Below, in pieces: positions 1-11,787 of a stretch of DNA of 64,000 bases (the stretch's first letter is position 1; each line of letters begins with the position of its first letter). The position numbers were made by a program, and so were the translations under genes. Below the pieces are notes generated by a model. It did no database searches and was not told the origin of the DNA. It worked only from the letters and a program-made list of their open reading frames with translations. This DNA is from Brachypterus glaber (lineage: Eukaryota; Arthropoda; Insecta; Coleoptera; Kateretidae): contig OY294044.1 in assembly GCA_958510825.1 (NCBI GenBank), forward strand, positions 40,274,791-40,338,790. Reading direction: 5' to 3'.

Positions 1-1
1 T

Positions 2-430
2 TTACGAACGTCTGTAAATGAAGTTACGGGGTATACGCCGGCATTTCTTAATTTTGGGAGGAATGTACCTATCACAGGAACTTATTATGGCAAAATGACA
101 TCAACTGATGGTGTTAAATTAGAACCTTGTGACAGAGACTCGTATAGCCAAGACTTGGGACATCTTAAGGAGATTTTTGTTGATTGAAAGAAATATTTAC
201 ATGAAGCTTATGAACGTAATAAGCGTACTTATGATTTGCGCAAGCGTGAAGTAAATTTTGAGATAGGTGAAAAAGTTTGGAGACGAAACAAAGTACTCTC
301 AGATGCTAGTAAAAGTTTTGCTGCAAAACTTGCTCCAAAGTACATACTTTGCAAAGTTGTTGCGAAGAAGTCAAAGTTAGTGTATATTTTGGAAAATACA
401 GATGGTCATAGAGGCGTGTTAAAGATCTAA
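2..430 (+). pseudogene. Integrase C-terminal end of LTR copy A (broken)
   Basis: Frame 2 reads through the last part of a retroviral-type integrase and matches the C-terminal ends in copies B and C almost residue for residue. A TGA at 185-187 interrupts the frame where copy B reads a Val codon. An 8-base loss near 414 removes the Asp-Trp-His of the terminal GxWHVKDLK motif and causes a premature stop at 428-430. The part after the first stop (236-430) has the basic linker RKREVNFEIGEKVW and the motif KLAPKY, typical of the C-terminal chromatin- and DNA-binding module. No function is expected from this copy. Confidence 0.88.
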
Positions 431-1061
431 AGAAATATTTTGGATCGAATAGTGACATTTCAGTTGGCTAAATTTTATTAAATAAGAATATATTCTTAGT
501 ATCATTCGGAATGATATTTAAAAAATATGTATTGAAAATATTTTTAAGGGTACCCAAAACTTTTGTATATAGTAAAAAAATATATATAAATATATTTTTT
601 GTAGAAGAGGATTCTGATGCGCGTAGTCTTATTTCTATTTTTTTTATCTTGATAAAATTTAGCTAAAAAGAAAAACAAAATTAATTATGACAATTACCTG
701 ATTATGACAATTACCTGATTATGACACACATCGATAAAGTCCCAAAATTATGTTCTACATAAGAGTAGGCGGATGATACACGTAGTTATCAAGCTTAGCT
801 ATTGTTAATTATCAAGTAGTATTTTAAATGATTTACATAAAGTATTGTATTTTTTGTTGATTTATTAAATAAAATATAGTATATATTTTAGCTATTTAAG
901 TTAAATAGTTATAGAGTTTGGTATAAAAATATTTTTTGTATATTAAATATTTTTATTATTTTTGGAGGGGGCATGTGTAACGATATAAATCGTCACTATG
1001 TAATATAGCAAGGGTTAATTAAACTATTCGTTTATTTACGTTATAATTTAGGTTTATTTTG

Positions 1062-1069
1062 TATATAAA
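1062..1069 (+). promoter_or_regulatory. Putative LTR core promoter (TATATAAA)
   Basis: A TATATAAA box lies about 87 bp inside the LTR and is conserved at the matching place in copies B and C. If real, U3 is only about 120 bp and R plus U5 would make up nearly the whole LTR. The assignment rests on the motif and its position only. Confidence 0.45.
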
Positions 1070-1999
1070 TAGTTACGTACGTACAGAACTATATTGTATC
1101 TGGGACTATTTTGTAGCAGGAACTGAATTCTAACCATATAAGTCTCTATTCCATAGTTCTACCTGAAAATAGCATAAAGAAAACATAATTAGAATATAAT
1201 TTTTAATAATAAAGAATCATATGACTTATTTCTCTATAATACATTTGTCTATGGACTTACCTGGTTTTTATATGTTTCAGAGTCTATTGAGGGTTGGATT
1301 TCACTGGCTTTCATCTGTAGCTTGTCTCTCCTGGAAAGTTGTGTATGCTTTATTCCTTCGGGATAATCTAGAATTTGTTGAAAATAGTTTGCTGGAACTG
1401 CTCACTTAGATTCAGAATTTTGTTTATACTTAGTTCACACACTTAGTATTCTGTTCGTATTTTTATTAGTTTTGCTGATAAACAATAAGTATTGTTTATA
1501 TTTGTTTCTTAGAGTAATATTTTGAGGTTAGATATCACATATACGGATTTATTAGGAAATCTTTTTCTTGTTATTATTTTTGGTGTCGTTTCCGCCACCT
1601 TTATTAGGAATTCTACACGGTAAAACCGTAGTTGATAAAGACTTGCATAGATGTCGCTAATAGTTCTGAAATATGATTTTATTTACCTGAAAGATTCGTA
1701 CCTGTTGATAAGGTCGATTTTCCTTCTTCTTGAAGCACCTCTGATAAAAGATGGTGGTGTCGTATTGACAAGTGTTTATTTTCTGCAATCATCGAAGTAA
1801 TCCTTCATGTATTTTTATTTAAAGTTAGTGAAAATGAATATTTAAACAATGCGGAAGATATTGTAACTGTTATTTTCTAAAATTACGCATTTATAACGTT
1901 TCGATGGACATCGAAGACTTAGCACGACACGTATGTTACGTTTTTCTGTTTCTTAGAATATTTCTGAGATATAATTATTGTTTCAGCACCATTACTACA

Positions 2000-2101
2000 C
2001 CATTAATATGGAATTACATTAATCATTCTTATACCATTAATATGGAATTACATTAATCATTCCTATACCATTAATATGGAATTACATTAATCATTCCTAT
2101 A
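2000..2101 (+). repeat. 34-bp tandem repeat inside the LTR, three units
   Basis: Three head-to-tail units of 34 bp, each starting CCATTAATATGGAATTACAT, at 2000-2033, 2034-2067 and 2068-2101. Only one base changes between the first and second unit. The matching part of the B LTRs has about two units (23043-23125 and 31024-31108). In copy C it is scrambled into TAATTAATGG-type repeats (60300-60420), so unit number varies within the family. Confidence 0.85.
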
Positions 2102-3117
2102 CTGTTAGCTTAAACATAATTTAAGTTGAAGTTTATTTTGGTATATTTGATATACGAGTTCTCCGCATGGAGTGATGTTCTGTTGGAACATGGTTCTGTA
2201 ATTTTCAGCATAGATAAATTCTATTTAACCGTCTAGCAGACAATTTTATATTGGACATAATTTTCAAAAGTATATTTTATCCCGGACGACATTTTTAATA
2301 GTACATTTTATCCTGGAAGATGATTTTTCCAAAGTAGATGGGACAGCCTATTTTTTTCTTCTTTCATTTGAGAAATGAATTCATCAGCATAGGGGAGACT
2401 TGTACAGATGGAGACGATGGAATTCATACCTCATGGATTTTGCAGAAACCAGCTAAGTACTCTTTCTAAAAACTTTTGAAAGCAATATTTCATATTTTAA
2501 ATTCTTTTATTTCAATATTCTTATAACTGTAAACTTTATCAGATCTGATATAGTATTGTTTAATACTATATGCCCTTCTGGCTTTTGTTCATTTTTAGGT
2601 ACTTATTTTTTTTTAAACATTTAATCTCATTTATTAATTATTAAATATCATACTTTTGATTAAATGATTTCTAATTTAAGCATGATTTTTATACACTGCA
2701 TAAAATGATTGCTGTTTACATACATTTCTTGGTGCTTGCTGAACTTCATGTTTTCTTTATACATTTAAGTCGAATGATTTCTGAATTTAGTAATTTTTAT
2801 TAAGATTTCTATCATTATATCTTAATATAACTACACATATTTTTTATATATATTAATACATTACTTGATGTGCTTTCATTAAGTTTATTTATAATAAATT
2901 TCTCAAATTAATTATCTTATTTTATTTAAGAGTTATATTTTCTCAAACTGAAAAGCTTAAGTATTTACACTAGGTTGTTACTTACCTAAAGGAGTAAAAG
3001 CTAAAGTAACTGGCGCCCCTAACAACATTAATCAATTCTTTCTATTTTCCCTTGCCCATACCCATTGCTCCGCTGTCAAAACTAGCCGTTGGCAGTGAAC
3101 GTATTAATTACGGTACA

Positions 3118-4082
3118 AGAGATCTAATGTTTCAAATTTATTGTGCATAACGTAATATATTTCCGATTTTGTCGATATGAATATCCAGGTTGATGTCATA
3201 TACATCGATTTCTCTAAGGCCTTCGAGAGAATCGATCCTTACCTTGACTGAAAAAGCTTAAGGAAGCCGGATGCTCTCCATTAATAGTATCCCTTTTTAA
3301 TCTTATCTTCTTGATAGATTGCAGTAAGTAGAGTTCCGAGGATTTTTTTCAGGATTTTTTAGTCACCTCAGGCATCCTCAAGGATCGATTTTGGGGCCTC
3401 TACTTTTTATTTGTTTATTAATTTGTTTATTTGTTTATACTCATTTCTGGACCTTTAAGAAGGTAGTTTATACATACTTAGTGTTATAATTACAACAATT
3501 TAGATTATATTTAATTTAATTTGCTGTTGCTGTTGCAGAACCGAATGTTTCACATACATAATTGTATCCATGATAATAATCCTTCTTCTTCTCCAGATAA
3601 AGGAAAATTGGAGTTTTTTAAGCCGGCCTGAATATATAAAAGATCTTGGTTACACAGTAAACTCACATTTAAAAAACACATTGAGATGACTACGCTGGCA
3701 GCTTCCAGAAATCTTCGCTTCGTGTTAAGAAATTGTTCTGGATGTACAGATATTTACCCGATAAAGCTCATTTTTAACACATTTGTCTAATCAAAGCTGT
3801 AATACGCATTTTTAATCTGGAATCCAGGTTACCAAACTTATAAAGAGATGCTTGAAGGAGTCAAAAGGAGATTTTTAAAATTTCTAGTTTTCAAAACAAC
3901 AGGAGTCTATCCTGAAATTTGTTTTAATCACGCTAACTTATTAAATAGTTTTACATTTGACACTCTCGAAAACCGACGCAAGCGAATAGCCTTATTATTT
4001 TTGTATAAACTGCTTCACAATAACATAAACTGTCCGAACATTCTTGGTAAATTTAGCTTTCACGTACCCCGGTTAGGGGCAC
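3118..4082 (+). pseudogene. LINE reverse-transcriptase remnant (Jockey-like), cut at its 5' side by LTR copy A
   Basis: Directly after the LTR one frame reads a stretch ending in QVDVIYIDFSKAFERID, the reverse-transcriptase block with the first catalytic Asp of non-LTR elements. About 150 bp on, PQGSILGPLLF-type coding follows, then many stops. From 3848 a 78-codon open stretch (RRFLKFLVFKTTGVYPEICF and on) matches the C-terminal region found after the RT in such ORF2 proteins. The copy has stops, frameshifts and an AT-rich insertion near 3405-3560, and it runs into the assembly gap. The Jockey-clade label is from general resemblance only. Confidence 0.8.
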
Positions 4083-4282
4083 NNNNNNNNNNNNNNNNNN
4101 NNNNNNNNNNNNNNNNNNNNNNNNNNNNNNNNNNNNNNNNNNNNNNNNNNNNNNNNNNNNNNNNNNNNNNNNNNNNNNNNNNNNNNNNNNNNNNNNNNNN
4201 NNNNNNNNNNNNNNNNNNNNNNNNNNNNNNNNNNNNNNNNNNNNNNNNNNNNNNNNNNNNNNNNNNNNNNNNNNNNNNNNNN
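4083..4282. other. Assembly gap (200 N)
   Basis: Exactly 200 N, probably a scaffolding gap of arbitrary length. It lies between the LINE remnant and a short (TAAA)n run. Confidence 0.99.
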
Positions 4283-4316
4283 GTATAAATAAATAAATAA
4301 ATAAATGATTCGATAT

Positions 4317-4366
4317 GCAAAACATTTTCCAAGTATACTTATAAGTATACTTGGAAAATGTTTTGC
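4317..4366. repeat. Perfect 50-bp palindrome
   Basis: GCAAAACATTTTCCAAGTAT at the left is mirrored exactly at the right, with 25-bp arms, no spacer, and the centre between 4341 and 4342. It begins 34 bp after the gap. It may be the fused ends of a foldback element or an assembly join. The next stretch (4367-4740) is AT-rich and I see no gene in it. Confidence 0.9.
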
Positions 4367-4784
4367 AATAACATGTTAACCCACATTGACAGATGGATAT
4401 TATTCAACAAAATTAGAATTAAATTAGTTAGATTTAGCACATTTTTTAAGGATTTAGTTCTTACATTCAAAAATTTGAATTTCAAATTATTGTCAATAAA
4501 AAAAACATAGCAGAAAGTTACTAGCTGTCAACATATTGCATAACACCATCCACTTATAGTACCTAGAGCACCTACCTATTATACTAATTAGTAAGGGCCG
4601 TGGTGAGAAAATATCTGTATCTGACATGCGCACTTTATATTAATATATTATATTTTATTTTAATAGACAATATAATATATTATATTTTAATAACAAATCA
4701 CATGACTTTTAAGTTTGTTTGTTGCATGTGATTTTTTTGCAGCAAATTGTATATGACCTATATGGGTCATATATATTCGAAAAA

Positions 4785-5275
4785 TATTGTACTGGAAAAT
4801 TCCAATTGAATCTGACATATATAACGTTGTATTGGTTATTTCCAATAAGATACATTTTATCTTTATTGGTCCGTATTGGTACATTATTGTACCGGTAAAA
4901 TCCAATATAAACCAATATACCAACTTCTACAAATTATATTGGTAATTTCCAATAAGATACATTGTATGCCTCTCTATTGGTCTGTATTGGTCTCTATCGG
5001 TTATTTTATTGGAAAGCCCATTATAAACCAATAGAAAACGACTTACACAAGATTGTATTGGTAATTTCCAATAATACATTTTTCGAGTCTCTATTGGTTT
5101 TTTTTCGGTTTGTATTCGGTTATTGTACTGGTCTATATTGGAGTTTACCAATAGAAACCGACTTACGTAAGTCGTTTTCTATTGGTCTGTATTGGTATAT
5201 ACCAGTTCAATAACCGAGTACAAACCTCAAAAAAACCAATAGAAAATTTCTTCTGTTCTCTATTGGTCATTTTTC
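4785..5275. repeat. ATTGG/CCAAT-rich degenerate repeat
   Basis: TATTGGT and its complement recur every 10-40 bases across about 490 bp, mostly as phrases such as TGTATTGGTCTCTATCGG and TGGTAATTTCCAATAAGATA. Both orientations are mixed, and there is a 16-bp palindrome CGACTTACGTAAGTCG near 5158. Open frames here are by-products of the repeat. Confidence 0.75.
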
Positions 5276-5439
5276 ATAGGGTAATGCACAAAAGTAAATA
5301 ATAAACTTACCGAACAGCCCTTTCTTTATACAAACCTCAGCTTGTTAAAGGCTAAGTTTAATTAATTTGTTTCAACTGTTCAACTTTATAATCCAACATT
5401 TTTATTACTAAATTTTAGCTAAAACCACATATCCCAAAC

Positions 5440-7914
5440 TCTCTTGTACATATAAAAGGTTACTTCCTTTATAGATCTGATCGCATTTGCAAATAAAGGA
5501 CGGGAAGGATGCATCTATGTTAAAATATTGTGACTAATCAGAGGATTTTTTACTGAAATGATTATCGTAGATCTAAAGGTCTCAGATGGTCTTATGTTGA
5601 AACTTAAATCCAAAGAAATTCTCATTACATTAGATTGCACATATCGCCCTCAACAAAATGTAGAAGATGACAAAAAAATTGTAGAAAAAATTTCAGACTT
5701 GGCTGATGAGAAACAAAGTCCAAACCAGCGATTTTAATTTTCCTAATTTGAAATGGCCAAGTGAAAATAACCAGGATATTAACCTTAACTCTGTACAATC
5801 TTTTCATGACATGATTATAGATAAAGGTCTGTTTCAACTAATTTCAGAACCGACACGTTTTAGAATCAATTAAAGACCTTCTATTTTAGATTTAGTCATA
5901 ACCAACGATTCTTTGCTTCTTTCTGAACCAGAAATTAACACACCTATAGAAATATCAGATCACGTTACAATTACTTCTAAAATAAAAATAATAACTTCAA
6001 CTAACGCCAAAAAAGTAACTAAAACAATTAAACACATAAACTATGAAAATGTTAATAATTATTTAAATTTTATTGAGTGAGATAACATTTTATATTCAAC
6101 AGATATCAACACTAAAACATGCCATGGACAAAAATACATCAATTAGTACAATAACCAAAAATACACAAAAACCATGGATTAATGACAGAATTCTTCAACT
6201 TATTAAAAGAAAAAAATCACTTTGGAGAAGATTTAGAGTAACTCAATTGCCAGATGATTATCAGATTCACAGACAATTTTCAAATGAAGTACACAATGCT
6301 CGCAACAACTATGAAGAAAAGCTTGCAAACTACGATGATGATAAGAAAATACACAAGCATATCAGAAAGTCCTTAAACACAAAAGTAGGCTATCATTCAT
6401 ACTTGTTAAAGTAACAGAGGACGGTATTGCTTGTTATGACAACGCGGAAATTTCTCAACACCTTATCCAATTTTGATACCTCGGAACCATTACCTAATGT
6501 TACCACTATTAGAAAACAACACTCAATTGAAAGTATCAACTTCTCTGTAGAAAAAATTCGTGGATAAATAATAAAACTTAAAAACACCACATCTCCTGGC
6601 ACACGCACAGACATCCTGGTGATTGGAAACAAGCCTAAGTTACCCCCATCTTCAAGAAAGGGGATAAAACCAAACTCGACAATTACAGGCCTATAAGCCT
6701 GACATCTTTAGTCTGTAAATTAATGGAATCTATCATTGCAGATGAGTTAATGACGTTTCTCTTAGAAAACAATATCTTACCACCAAATCAACACGGCTTC
6801 GTAAGGGGGCCCTCTGTTTTGACAAATTTTCTCTTCTGCATCAACGACTGGTCGAGATTTCTAGATAACAAGCCTCCAGTTGATATCATCTATCTAGATT
6901 TTTCAAAGGCCTTTGATAGAGTTCCCTTAAGGCGTTTAATTAAAAAGTTAGAAAACAAAGGAATCAGGGGCTGTCCTTTATGGTGGATATCCGATTCTTT
7001 ATCCAACCGTTTATTTTCGGTTAAAGTTGGAGATTGTCTCTCTGAGTGGTTTGGACTTTTTTAGGCTCAATAATTTTATAATTTATGCTGCAGATCTTTT
7101 GCGCCTCCTTAAATCAGTTTCCTCTGCATAAGCTTATGACACAAAATTTTATGGAAATCCACTTATCTCATATCAAGAACTGCAACATGACCTAGAGACT
7201 GTTTTACGATGGTGCTCAGATTGGCTTATTCCATTAAATATAGAGAAATGTATTATTAAATATGGGAAAAAACAACCCTCGATATGATTACTTCGTATCT
7301 GGCAAAAAACTGCAATATGTTGACTCATACACGGACTAGGCGTAATCATTTCCTTAGACCTCTCTTGGACTCAACACATCACTTCTGTATACAAAAAAGC
7401 TAACACTAAACTTTATTTAATAAATAAATCGTTTTCGCAAATCTCTCCAGAAAGTTTTGTGAAATTATATAAAATATACGTGCGTCCAATCCTCTAATTT
7501 TGTAGCCAAGGGTGGAATACAGACTTTATATATCAAAAAACTTTTCTGGAAAATGTTCAACGCCTTGCTACTCGACTCAGATATGGCCCTATCTGACCTA
7601 ACTATCAAGAACGACTCAGCACCTTTAACCTCTCAACCTTTGAAAATCGAAGAACTCGTAGTGATATGATCATAACATATCGCGCTATGAACAATAAGTT
7701 TTTAATTGATCTTCGTTCACTTTATAAAATGAACCAAGAAAATAGACTAATTGGTCATAATCTAAAAATCAAACAAGACTTTATTACAAGTGTTCGCCAA
7801 AATATTCTTTGTTACCGTGTTTTTAATGACCGGAACTCTCTGTCCATAGAAATAGCTCGTGCACCTTCAGTAAATGCGTTTAAAAACACACTTGATGATA
7901 GGTTACGTCTTTGA
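5440..7914 (+). pseudogene. Non-LTR retrotransposon ORF2 remnant: endonuclease plus reverse transcriptase
   Basis: Broken frames follow the usual order of a LINE ORF2. About 5500-5990 matches the C-terminal half of an apurinic-type endonuclease: GREGCIYVK, an RPQQN block, DFNFPNLKW, SILDLVITND and ISDH. About 6070-6420 is a linker. 6723-7064 is the reverse transcriptase with NQHGFVRGPSVLTNFL and DIIYLDFSKAFDRVPLRRL. The block that should hold the YADD-type catalytic pair is damaged: 7075-7110 reads IIYAADLL after a frameshift and loss of the PQGSVLGP segment. 7666-7914 is the C-terminal tail. Stops and frameshifts are scattered throughout. The 3' end passes through about 90 bp of UTR into a (TAA)n tail, as in I- and CR1-like elements. 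Confidence 0.88.
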
Positions 7915-8002
7915 AACACCTTGTATATGCTTTATTTTTTTATTCATTTTTTTTATGTTAATGTGGATTTTATAGGTTTTATCCTCTGTCCGTTATCATT
8001 TT

Positions 8003-8003
<1 letters not shown>

Positions 8004-8050
<47 letters not shown>

Positions 8051-9100
8051 GTAATAGTAATAGTAATAGTAATAGTAATAGTAATAGTAATAGTAATAGT
8101 AATAGTAATAGTAATAGTAATAGTAATAGTAATAGTAATAGTAATAGTAATAGTAATAGTAATAGTAATAGTAATAGTAATAGTAATAGTAATAGTAATA
8201 GTAATAGTAATAGTAATAGTAATAGTAATAGTAATAGTAATAGTAATAGTAATAGTAATAGTAATAGTAATAGTAATAGTAATAGTAATAGTAATAGTAA
8301 TAGTAATAGTAATAGTAATAGTAATAGTAATAGTAATAGTAATAGTAATAGTAATAGTAATAGTAATAGTAATAGTAATAGTAATAGTAATAGTAATAGT
8401 AATAGTAATAGTAATAGTAATAGTAATAGTAATAGTAATAGTAATAGTAATAGTAATAGTAATAGTAGTAATAGTAATAGTAATAGTAATAGTAATAGTA
8501 ATAGTAATAGTAATAGTAATAGTAATAGTAATAGTAATAATAGTAATAGTAATAGTAATAGTAATAGTAATAGTAATAGTAATAGTAATAGTAATAGTAA
8601 TAGTAATAGTAATAGTAATAGTAATAGTAATAGTAATAGTATAGTAATAGTAATAGTAATAGTAATAGTAATAGTAATAGTAATAGTAATAGTAATAGTA
8701 ATAGTAATAGTAATAGTAATAGTAATAGTAATAGTAATAGTAATAGTAATAGTAATAGTAATAGTAATAGTAATAGTAATAGTAATAGTAATAGTAATAG
8801 TAATAGTAATAGTAATAGTAATAGTAATAGTAATAGTAATAGTAATAGTAATAGTATTAGTATTAGTAATAGTAATAGCAATAGCAATAGCAATAGCAAT
8901 AGCAATAGCAATAGCAATAGCAAGCAATAGCAATAGCAATAGCAATAGCAATAGCAATAGCAATAGCAATAGCAATAGCAATAGCAATAGCAATAGCAAT
9001 AGCAATAGCAATAGCAATAGCAATAGCAATAGCAATAGCAATAGCAATAGCAATAGCAATAGCAATAGCAATAGCAATAGTAATAGTAATAGTAATAGTA

Positions 9101-9171
<71 letters not shown>

Positions 9172-10399
9172 TAATAATAATAATAATAATAATAAAAATA
9201 AAAATAACAATAACAATAACAATAACAATAACATAACAATAACAATAACAATAACAATAACAATAACAATAACAATAACAATAACAATAACAATAACAAT
9301 AACAATAACAATAACAATAACAATAACAATAACAATAACAATAACAATAACAATAACAATAACAATAACAATAACAATAACAATAACAATAACAATAACA
9401 ATAACAATAACAATAACAATAACAATAACAATAACAATAACAATAACAATAACAATAACAATAACAATAACAATAACAATAACAATAACAATAACAATAA
9501 CAATAACAATAACAATAACAATAACAATAACAATAACAATAACAATAACAATAACAATAACAATAACAATAACAATAACAATAACAATAACAATAACAAT
9601 AACAATAACAATAACAATAACAATAACAATAACAATAACAATAACAATAACAATAACAATAACAATAACAATAACAATAACAATAACAATAACAATAACA
9701 ATAACAATAACAATAACAATAACAATAACAATAACAATAACAATAACAATAACAATAACAATAACAATAACAATAACAATAACAATAACAATAACAATAA
9801 CAATAACAATAACAATAACAATAACAATAACAATAACAATAACAATAACAATAACAATAACAATAACAATAACAAAAACAAAACAAAACAAAAACAATAA
9901 CAATAACAATAACAATAACAATAACAATAACAATAACAATAACAATAACAATAACAATAACAATAACAATAACAATAACAATAACAATAACAATAACAAT
10001 AACAATAACAATAACAATAACAATAACAATAACAATAACAATAACAATAACAATAACAATAACAATAACAATAACAATAACAATAACAATAACAATAACA
10101 ATAACAATAACAATAACAATAACAATAACAATAACAATAACAATAACAATAACAATAACAATAACAATAACAATAACAATAACAATAACAATAACAATAA
10201 CAATAACAATAACAATAACAATAACAATAACAATAACAATAACAATAACAATAACAATAACAATAACAATAACAATAACAATAACAATAACAATAACAAT
10301 AACAATAACCATAAATAACAATAACAATAACAATAACAATAACAATAACAATAACAATAACAATAACAATAACAATAACAATAACAATAACAATAATAA

Positions 10400-10453
<54 letters not shown>
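8004..10453 (+). repeat. 2.45-kb compound microsatellite grown from a (TAA)n LINE tail
   Basis: Pure low-complexity sequence in blocks: (TAA)n at 8004-8050; (AATAGT)n to about 8873 with breaks near 8466, 8537, 8641 and 8855; (AATAGC)n to about 9079; (AATAGT)n then (AAT)n to about 9196; (AATAAC)n to about 9872; an AAAAC-rich break at 9873-9897; (AATAAC)n to about 10393; and (AAT)n to the end. Each hexamer is a TAA pair with one changed base, so hexamers arose by mutation of the trinucleotide and were then amplified. All long frames across it encode only homopolymers or two-residue repeats and are not genes. Confidence 0.98.
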
Positions 10454-10454
<1 letters not shown>

Positions 10455-11787
10455 TTTCGACGTTTTATATGCAAAAAAAAATTATTCCCCTAAAAATATT
10501 ACCTCGGTCTGTACGGAAAGTTTTTCCCTACGATAACACAAGCCAGTCACATTTTTTTCGAGGAAATTAGCTTTTTGCATGAGAAACGTAAAAAAGCAAT
10601 TTTCAAAAAAAAAATTTTCTTGTAAAAAATAATATAGCTATATTTATCAATAATGTTACAGTAACGGAAACAAACATTTTTTTATTCACAATAAAGGGTT
10701 TCTGAGTGTATTCGTTAAATAATCAAATAAGCAAAATTATTTATCAAGACAAAAAACTAAATGAGTTAAATTAAATCCTTGAAGTCCAAACGATCCTTGA
10801 AATATAAAATATCCTTAAAAAACTTTTAGCACTCCCAAGAGTATCACGTAAAAATATTGCCACATTTGTCACACGAAATATACGTTAAAAGAAATATAGC
10901 TGCGATGTAATGTAGGGCTTCGTATTACAGCATATATGCTTCGTAGGATTTTGTAATTTTTCTCTAAAATTAATAATTACTGAATGAATGTTTTCATTAT
11001 TTATTAAAGAAGCTATACTATAATTAACCCTATATTGTACTTTTTTTGGAAACACTGGTCAATAAAAGACCCCTGAATTCTTTAATAATCAAAATACAAA
11101 CTTTATATTGATAGAAGGCAGTATCTAATATTGCATGTCACGCACTTTTGAAATTAGCTAAAATTTTTGTTAGTGTGTTGGTTTTTGTTCAAAAACGTGC
11201 TTTTGAGTTCTAAAAAATTATAAAAATGGTTTTGTTAATTACCACATATAATGTTTGAAGTAGATATTGTTTTTTTTTGTTCTTTATGTGCACAGTGTTT
11301 CCGGATGGGTTTGAAAAAAAAATGTATCAACATTATTTAATCAAAAGAAAAAAAAATCAATATTCTTTATGAATTTTTTTACACAGGCCCATAAAAACTA
11401 TAAAGTCAAATATATTTAACTAACCAGACTATATTTTTTTACGTGTTTTGGTCTGCTGAAAATTAATTTGATAGTAAAAAAGTTCTCTGACCCCATTGTT
11501 TTTTAAAAAAAACTGCAAAATATAATACTGGACGTGCTAGCTCGAGATCTTCAAAGTGCTCTAGCTAAACTATTGAATTTTAGGAGTTGTACCTGAGTAA
11601 ACTTTTGATTAGAAAGTTGAGAACTATGACATATTTAAAATTCAACCAAATCGGACCCAAACCACTTTTTCATAAGACCGGTGCACCACGGTTTTTGAGA
11701 TTTTCAAAGTGCTTTAGCACCTAAACTATTGATTTTTGGGAGTTTAGATTTATGTAACTAAGAACATAAAACATAATTAAACTCTGA
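10454..11787. other. AT-rich stretch without a recognisable gene
   Basis: No convincing coding frame on either strand. A phrase around TTCAAAGTGCT..TAGC..AAACTATTG occurs twice (about 11550-11600 and 11703-11745), which suggests a local duplication inside an old repeat. Line 11763-11785 carries the start of the 13352-13497 MITE (AGAACATAAAACATAA). Confidence 0.6.

Larger units (their letters stand above)
1..3117 (+). mobile_element. Ty3/gypsy-type LTR retrotransposon copy A, 3' part only
   Basis: The window opens inside the integrase of an LTR element in + orientation. It continues through a non-coding 3' region, a polypurine tract (GGAGGGGG at 964-971) and a full 3' LTR (976-3117). The same sequence occurs on the - strand in copies B and C, which fixes the borders. 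The 5' LTR, gag and most of pol lie outside the window. The non-coding stretch 431-963 has no env-like frame and holds a short direct repeat built on ACAATTACCTGATTATG (about 688-725). The 3' flank is a LINE reverse-transcriptase remnant, so the element inserted into that LINE. The host duplication cannot be checked without the left flank. Confidence 0.9.
976..3117 (+). repeat. 3' LTR of copy A (2,142 bp)
   Basis: It begins TGTAACGATATAAATCG and ends TTAATTACGGTACA, so it has TG..CA borders. It matches the four other LTR copies at 22060-24136, 30014-32073, 59312-61429 and 63107-64000. About 2.1 kb is long for a Ty3/gypsy LTR. A small open frame at 1221-1409 recurs in the other LTRs, but it starts beside what reads like a splice acceptor (pyrimidine run then CAG at about 1279-1281). 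I treat it as non-coding. Confidence 0.92.

Noticed and set aside
1221..1409. Conserved 62-codon frame in the LTRs (also 23668-23916 and 60957-61209)
   Set aside because: It is shared because the LTRs are recent copies of each other. The copies differ by frameshifts, and the start region looks like a splice acceptor, so coding is unlikely.
8004..10453. CRISPR-like array
   Set aside because: There are no spacers, the repeat is a simple microsatellite, and the context is an insect genome.
7921..10474. Very long open frames (up to 831 codons) on both strands
   Set aside because: They are translations of the TAA-derived microsatellite and consist only of homopolymers or two-residue repeats.
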